NCBI RefSeq assembly: GCF_008831285.2
Contig: NC_045143.1
Location: 4,473,503-4,537,502 of the forward strand
Source of the DNA: Nymphaea colorata
Taxonomy: Eukaryota > Streptophyta > Magnoliopsida > Nymphaeales > Nymphaeaceae
Reading direction: 5' to 3'
Length of the DNA stretch: 64,000 nucleotides
Positions 59,201-64,000 of the stretch are shown piece after piece; positions within the stretch are counted from its first letter, which is position 1, and each line of letters begins with the position of its first letter. The translations under genes and the position numbers were made by a program. Below the pieces are notes generated by a model. That model saw only the letters and a program-made list of their open reading frames with translations. It ran no database searches and was not told where the DNA came from.

Positions 59201-61059
59201 ACATTGGAGATTAACTTGCAAATATATAAGTCAACTTGTTTTTCAAGAGTCTAAAATGCTCCTCAAATGAGAGAAAGGATTTCTTATAAGGAAACTCATT
59301 TTTTTCTTCTTTTTTTCCCCTTATCATTTGAATGATATTTGGACTCTTGAAAAAGCACCTAGGTTTCTATATTTTTGTAACTTAATTTTCATCACCTGTT
59401 TTCTTTAAAACTATGTTCAGTGATGTGTGTGTGTGTGTGTATATATATCTATATAATGATTAACATGTTATCCCTCTTCCACATATATAAATTATAGTCT
59501 GGTTGGGCGTAATGGCATAAAATGTCCTTGTTTCTTCCACTCTATGTGCTAATACCACTTCCCTGACGTCCTTCAAATGCCTAGAACCATCTTGTATGAT
59601 AGACAATCCCGTCAACATTGTGAACCAACTATCCACCTCCTTTGAATTCCTACCAAACTTGTACTCTGCATTATATTTTTACTGATCTTTTATATACTAA
59701 GGCATGGCTGTTTTATAATATTACTAGCTTCTTAGTTACTCTTGCTTAGAAATCATACATAGATAATATATAAATTCACCTAAAGTAGATAATATATAGG
59801 AAACGTTTACATGCACTCACGTGAGTTGACAATATAGTTGAAATAATTGATCGCGCATGCGCTGCCAGTTTTCCTTAACTTTTGACCTTCAAAGTTCAAA
59901 CAGGAGAACAGTTGCTTCACTCGTGAAGCATTTTTTGGGATAATGAATCTTCACCAGCTGCTTCTTGTTAACTTTTCCCTTCAGATTTAAAAAGTTTATC
60001 TTCAAGCATAAAAAATATAATGATTTGAAATATATTATTATAATTTTCTTGTTTTACAGTGTTGTCTTAATCCCCATGTTTAAGAAGGGCTGGTTATGTC
60101 TTGTATTTTTATTCCTAAATAGTGAAAAACTTCATCCGGCCATAGACATAGTAGAAGTTTAGTCTTCTAACCACGAAAAAATCTTTAAAAATTGTTTGTG
60201 TAACTTTTTTCTTCATCTACTCTTGGGAGAGTGCCTCGTTCCCAACAAAATTCTCTCGACTCAAGTGCAATTATCTCGTGCCTTTGAGATCTAGAAATGA
60301 GGACGACCCTATGTCACAAGGACACAGTAACGAGCGGATCTCGATAATAACGTGATCCAGATGTGAATAGTCCATATAGGCAGATGGATTCGTGCACCGA
60401 CAAGTATACTAATTTTTAATGCATTGCTAACATTTTTGGTAACGTTTAGTGTAAAAGAAGCTTATAAACCTGAAAAGATTAATACAAATCATGTCCTTAT
60501 TCATTAAAGAACATCAAGCCGTGTCCCCTTGTCCTATTTCTTAAGAGAATTTCGAAGTTGGAAATATCGGGCCCATTCGTGACGTGTAGGAGGAGGCCAC
60601 GAGACCGTTTGCGTTCCGCACGGCATGAAGTTCTCTCTGATTGGCTTCTGCAGGAAGTTCGAGGCCGACTTGGATGTTCATTTGTTTTCGATGGCAAGGG
60701 TCGGGCGTGCGCTGTGTTCTTCAAAAATAAAGTGGGGTAAGAGAAGGATATGTTGTCCGGTACATGTCGTTCTATGTGTTGTGTAGTTCAATAACAAACA
60801 AGTGTTCCTCAAGTCCCGTGTTTGTGAAGCCAGCCCTAAGCCAATCCCCTTGCTTTTAAACACTCTTTATCATACATAGTTGAGTACTATTTTTTCAATC
60901 TCATCCTGATAAACTTTACAGTTAAGTATCATTAGCGCCTTGATTGTAGTCAATTTTACAGGTTTATTACTCTTAAATCATTTTAAATCTGTCACAAAGT
61001 TAGAATGGACAAGTACCCATCCTCACGTGCAATGGCTCAATAAAATGCCCGAATTACAA

Positions 61060-61400
61060 GGTACAAACGGTCAGATTCCCGACGGTTTTAACCGTCCATA
61101 TGTACCAATAAATGCCGACGTTTAGCGTCGTCAAGGTATGTATCAATCTCAACGGTTTTATCCATTGGGAGAAACATTGAACCCAACGTTCCAAACCGTT
61201 GGGAAAAATTTATTCATTGCCAACATATAGAAGCGCTGGGAATACTAGGGCGATCTCCCGATGGGTTTCGACGTCGGGAACAGAGTTCCGATGATATTTT
61301 CCCCGACAGTAGTTAAGTCATCAGCAAATGCTATGCCGACGGTTAAAACTACGTTTTACCGATGGTTTTGGCCTTGGGCATAAATGTCAATTGGTTGAGC
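61060..61400. mobile_element. Possible CACTA-type transposon remnant (subterminal repeats)
   Basis: Short words built on CGACGGTT and AACCGT recur in both orientations at about 61067, 61079, 61091, 61151, 61187 and 61337, including the small palindrome GACGGTTTTAACCGTC. Dense short subterminal repeats of this kind are typical of CACTA elements. No CACTA terminus or transposase was found, so this is a suggestion only. Confidence 0.3.
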
Positions 61401-64000
61401 CATCAGTTCACATATCAGTAATAATGGCTTCGGGAGTTTTACTTACACCTTGTCCGTTTATGAGCGGCCATGTCTCTCAATCTAAGGTGATTTTCCCAAG
61501 TAAATTCAAAACACACAAACAGAATCAATTAAAAAGAACACACTGTAGATCCAACTTGCAACAAAAAGAGCCCTACATCCAAGTTGCACCCAAAAGAATG
61601 ATCTAATCTAGATCACGTTGCTAGCAACTTGCGTCCAAAGGAACCGTAAGTCCAACTTGCACAAAAAAAGGAGTGACCTAATTTGGTTACACTGCTAGAG
61701 TTGCCTCTGACCCGTTTGTCTCCATATAGTTTTCGGGCCTTTACCAAACCTTTTGTTAAATACTTGAGTGGGTAGGCAATTAAGCCACCTAATTTGGGTA
61801 TATACCTTCTTTGGAATCCATGGAACTTAAATCTCAAAGTAATTAGTTCGTGAGTATATCTATGTCTTTCTCTATGTAGAAAAACATAAATTTAAATTGA
61901 CGATCTTTAAAGATCCTAAATTGCCATACATCCCTTGTTAAGGGATAGATATATGAACCCACATGTAAAGAGTTTTTTGTTTTCTTTTCCTTCTCAAGAT
62001 AAGTGGTGTAGCATAGCCGGAGGGGCATGCAGGTGTGGAGCAAGCACTCCGCTTGTTTGATTTGGGGGTGCTAGTTCAGCATGAAAGGTATATTGTATTT
62101 TACTCAAGTCTCGACATAGCCCAGGACCCCATAGACGAAAAGAACTATGAGGGTATCAAAGGAGGTTGCTCCCCTGAAGGATGGAAAAGCTAGGGTTTGA
62201 CAATCTCTTAAAAGATTACTGTAAGACTTAAACTATTGAACTCTTGGCATCATTTGGCAACTTGAAACGTCAGACTTCCTAGCCATGTGAATGGTGCTCT
62301 TTTACAGGTGAGGACTTCTTCAACAGTCGTCACATGAAAAGACTCCCTTTAATAAAAATTAAAAAGGCTAGTCACTTTGTCTTGGCAGGTAAAACCACCG
62401 TCCCCGCAGGTGGAAGAGTTCTATGCACTCTTTCATTAATTACAGAATCTCAATTTTTTTCTTAAGATAATATAATCACAAGGAAAAGAAAGCTATTTTT
62501 TCTCTTGAGATTGAGAGTGCGATTTCTACGTTTTGGTTATCTCTTTTGTAGGAATGCAATCTATTATATATAAGTTACACTATGAAGATGCAGCTAATTG
62601 ATGTATGCTACTAGATGCAATCAAAGAATTGAATTTTTAATCTTTTTCACCTTAGAATTTTGAGCCTAGTCTTGTACGATTTTCCTTCTTTTGAGAGACG
62701 TTCTCATACAACATGATGGATCACTTCCACTTAATTATTTTGAGAAGGGTTCAGATCTCCAGCATTTGAGACAAATGCTTTTCTTCTATATTAAATGCAA
62801 AGTTGGATGACAGTTTCGAGGTACTTGGCTCGGACTTGGACTCATATTTAGCCATGCCAACGTCAGAATTAACGCCTGGAAACGACTTTTCCCTGTTTGT
62901 TGCCCAACCGGCACGACAAAAAATATCTGAAAATTTTGATATATATATATATATATATAAACTGGTAATTATCAATTACCAGACCAGCTTAATAAGAATC
63001 ATTTAAGCCCTTAATTACAAGGAAATCAAATAATGGATATTAAATTGTAAATATAGAAACTCCAGTTGTTTTTTAAAAGCTCGAAATTTACTTCAAAGAA
63101 GACAAAAATTTCGTTTAAGAAAACTCATTCGCTTCCCCCACCTTTTTTGTCTCACTTCTCATTTGTGGGAGTATTGAAAAATAGTTTGGCTTTTATATGT
63201 ATAGCTTAGTTTCCATCATCTCATTCTTAGAAAACAATGGCGCATATGATCCTATAAAAGCTTGTATATAAAGGTCCTGTAACTCTCTCTCTCTCTCTCT
63301 CTGCGCGAACATGTTTTGTCATTTTTTTTTACATTTTAAAAGTAATTTATAATACTTTTAATTGATTTAAACATGAAAAGATGCCTATTGGTTACTATTA
63401 CATGACAAGCGGCCGATATGAAGGTTTTAACGCCATTAGTTTGATCCGAGAACGCATACACGCACATGGGCAGATTACTTTTCCCAGATAAATTTCAAGA
63501 GAAAACCGGACTCAAAACTCTCTTTCGGCAACGGTAAAACTCCTGGAGTACCGTGCCATGTGAACCTTACAACGTGCATTTATATCTTCGGCTTACCGAA
63601 ATAATGATGCGCATGAAAACCGGACCACTGCTGACTATAAGACAGCCGCTTCTCGGCCCCATTACATTGATCCCTTGGGCCCTAACAGATTATTCATACT
63701 TATAAATACACGCTTTTAATTTAATGTTGCCGCAATAATTGACAAAATGACTATAATTTTGACATCTATTATTGCCTGGTCAAAGCAACAGTTTTTGGAT
63801 TACGAAAATTTAATCCTTCTACCTTTTCCCTTTCAAGGTGTAATGCATTTTTACCACGAAGGATTCAGATGGCCTGTAGTCGAGTGCGGGAAGAAACTTC
63901 TAAATTCGTCTCAAGCTGGATCTTGATGTAGAACTTGGACAAGAATTAATATTACTTTTAGCGTTCTTGCTTTTACTTCTTTCCAGTCGACATGTCTTTG

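Larger units (their letters stand above)
53920..64000. other. Gene-poor region at the right end
   Basis: No protein or RNA gene could be supported in these 10 kb. Recognised items are the MITE-like element at 56043-56210, a (TG)n(TA)n run near 59430-59450, the ACGGTT-rich segment at 61060-61400, a TA run near 62940-62959 and a CT run at 63283-63301. A GC-richer patch at about 60560-60740 has a 60-codon frame ending FVFDGKGRACAVFFKNKVG, with no family recognised. The open frames at 56194-56722 also matched nothing known to me. Confidence 0.5.

Noticed and set aside
1-64000. CRISPR arrays, operons, ribosome binding sites or prophage
   Set aside because: The window is plant nuclear DNA with spliced genes; the only regular short repeats are microsatellites, transposon arrays and the 52-bp triplication.

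Overview
This is a nuclear window from a flowering plant. It is AT-rich and carries six intron-rich protein genes of plant families: a prolyl 4-hydroxylase, a dynein light chain-like protein, an HY5-type bZIP factor, a CESA1-type cellulose synthase, a polygalacturonase and an Alba protein. Introns begin GT and end AG, with one GC-AG exception, and the intergenic DNA holds small non-autonomous DNA transposons and microsatellites. The species cannot be fixed from the sequence.

Layout. 1-4.8 kb: no gene, one hAT-type MITE. 4.78-10.18 kb (+): prolyl 4-hydroxylase with a C-terminal ShKT domain (7 exons, 324 aa). 12.98-14.96 kb (-): dynein light chain with a long N-terminal extension (2 exons). 19.6-22.0 kb (-): a cluster of small nucleolar RNAs read leftward from a telo-box promoter. 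It holds a U18-like C/D RNA, an H/ACA RNA predicted to guide an 18S pseudouridine, and two tandem RNAs that look like U17/snR30. The promoter end of this cluster is duplicated at 23.7-24.4 kb. 27.42-28.29 kb (+): HY5-like bZIP (4 exons, 166 aa). 31.64-37.56 kb (-): cellulose synthase (14 exons, 1081 aa). 42.66-48.11 kb (+): polygalacturonase (9 exons, 400 aa, one 21-nt exon). 49.86-53.75 kb (-): Alba protein (5 exons, 128 aa). 53.9-64 kb: no gene recognised, only repeat remnants.

Three of the six proteins act on the cell wall: CESA makes cellulose, polygalacturonase cuts pectin, and prolyl 4-hydroxylase hydroxylates extensin/AGP-type proteins. They are on different strands, kilobases apart, and nothing shows co-regulation. 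HY5 is a nuclear light-signalling regulator, Alba binds RNA/DNA, and the snoRNAs act on ribosomal RNA.

The main discovery is the snoRNA cluster, which no open reading frame reveals. The U17-like pair shows paired base changes that keep its stems intact. The H/ACA RNA has a guide pocket matching 18S rRNA on both sides of one uridine. Exon boundaries were worked out by hand from reading frame, splice sites and family similarity; no database or folding program was run.
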